Source of the DNA: Brachypodius melanocephalos
Taxonomy: Eukaryota; Chordata; Aves; Passeriformes; Pycnonotidae
Reading direction: 5' to 3'
Assembly (NCBI GenBank): GCA_013398615.1
Contig: VZSR01000479.1
Coordinates: forward strand, 2,182,740 to 2,246,739
Length of the DNA: 64,000 nucleotides
The translations under genes were made by a program, and so were the position numbers. Within the stretch, counting starts at the first letter, position 1; each line of letters starts with the position of its first letter. Of the stretch, positions 63,980 to 64,000 are shown piece by piece. Under the pieces are notes generated by a model that worked only from the letters and a program-made list of their open reading frames with translations, did no database searches and was not told where the DNA came from.

Positions 63980-64000
63980 TGTGTGTGTGTGTGCATGTGC
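63980..64000 (+). repeat. (TG)n microsatellite at window edge
   Basis: TG repeats occupy about 63980-63993, followed by CATGTGC. The array may continue past the window edge, so its full length is unknown. Confidence 0.8.

Larger units (their letters stand above)
57179..64000. other. Gene-free unique sequence to the right edge
   Basis: The stretch from about 58100 to 59300 is somewhat more GC-rich, and 59320-59400 is purine-rich. Short repeats at 59646-59673, 61836-61859, 63557-63618, 63841-63867 and 63980-63993 are simple or local duplications. One weak terminal-exon candidate on the minus strand (62503-62675) is listed separately. I recognise no gene here. Confidence 0.5.

Noticed and set aside
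1..64000. CRISPR arrays, operons or bacterial features
   Set aside because: No regularly spaced repeats or prokaryotic gene density. The sequence is clearly vertebrate.

Overview
The window looks like bird nuclear DNA. It is AT-rich and CpG-poor and dominated by non-repetitive non-coding sequence. The clearest identifiable element is a 5'-truncated CR1-type LINE (about 56645-57178), which still encodes the conserved C-terminal end of the CR1 reverse-transcriptase protein. CR1 is the main retroposon of bird genomes. Three short solitary retroviral-type LTRs and two very old MIR/CORE-SINE-like relics also fit an avian genome. I cannot name the species or chromosome; a songbird is only a guess.

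I found no protein-coding exon, structural RNA gene or CRISPR array that I can defend. Open reading frames are short (about 160 codons at most), have no recognisable domains, and are about what chance gives over 64 kb read in six frames. The window is best read as a gene desert or the inside of a very long intron.

Layout: 1-9.6 kb is unique AT-rich DNA with a hairpin-forming repeat at 6.24 kb. LTR A lies at about 9.66-9.97 kb, LTR B at 23.16-23.41 kb and LTR C at 49.54-49.88 kb. All three are on the minus strand, and each shows CCAAT, TATA and AATAAA signals in the right order. MIR-like relics lie at 25.35 kb (minus) and 46.18 kb (plus). Simple repeats include an (AAAC)n tract at 28.84 kb, an (AAAT)n tract at 35.68 kb and several poly-T runs, the longest an uninterrupted 48 T at 54.16 kb. 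A purine-rich block switches to a pyrimidine-rich block near 47.37 kb. A CpG-rich stretch (about 49.96-50.42 kb) runs directly into a 100-N assembly gap (50425-50524). The CR1 copy sits at 56.6-57.2 kb. The right end carries a 37-bp-period duplication and TA, GA and TG dinucleotide tracts.

No gene system is visible. The items most worth checking are the gap-flanking CpG-rich segment, the 48-nt poly-T, the strand-asymmetric block at 47-48 kb, two G-quadruplex motifs, and two weak exon candidates (62503-62675 and 6558-6592, both minus).
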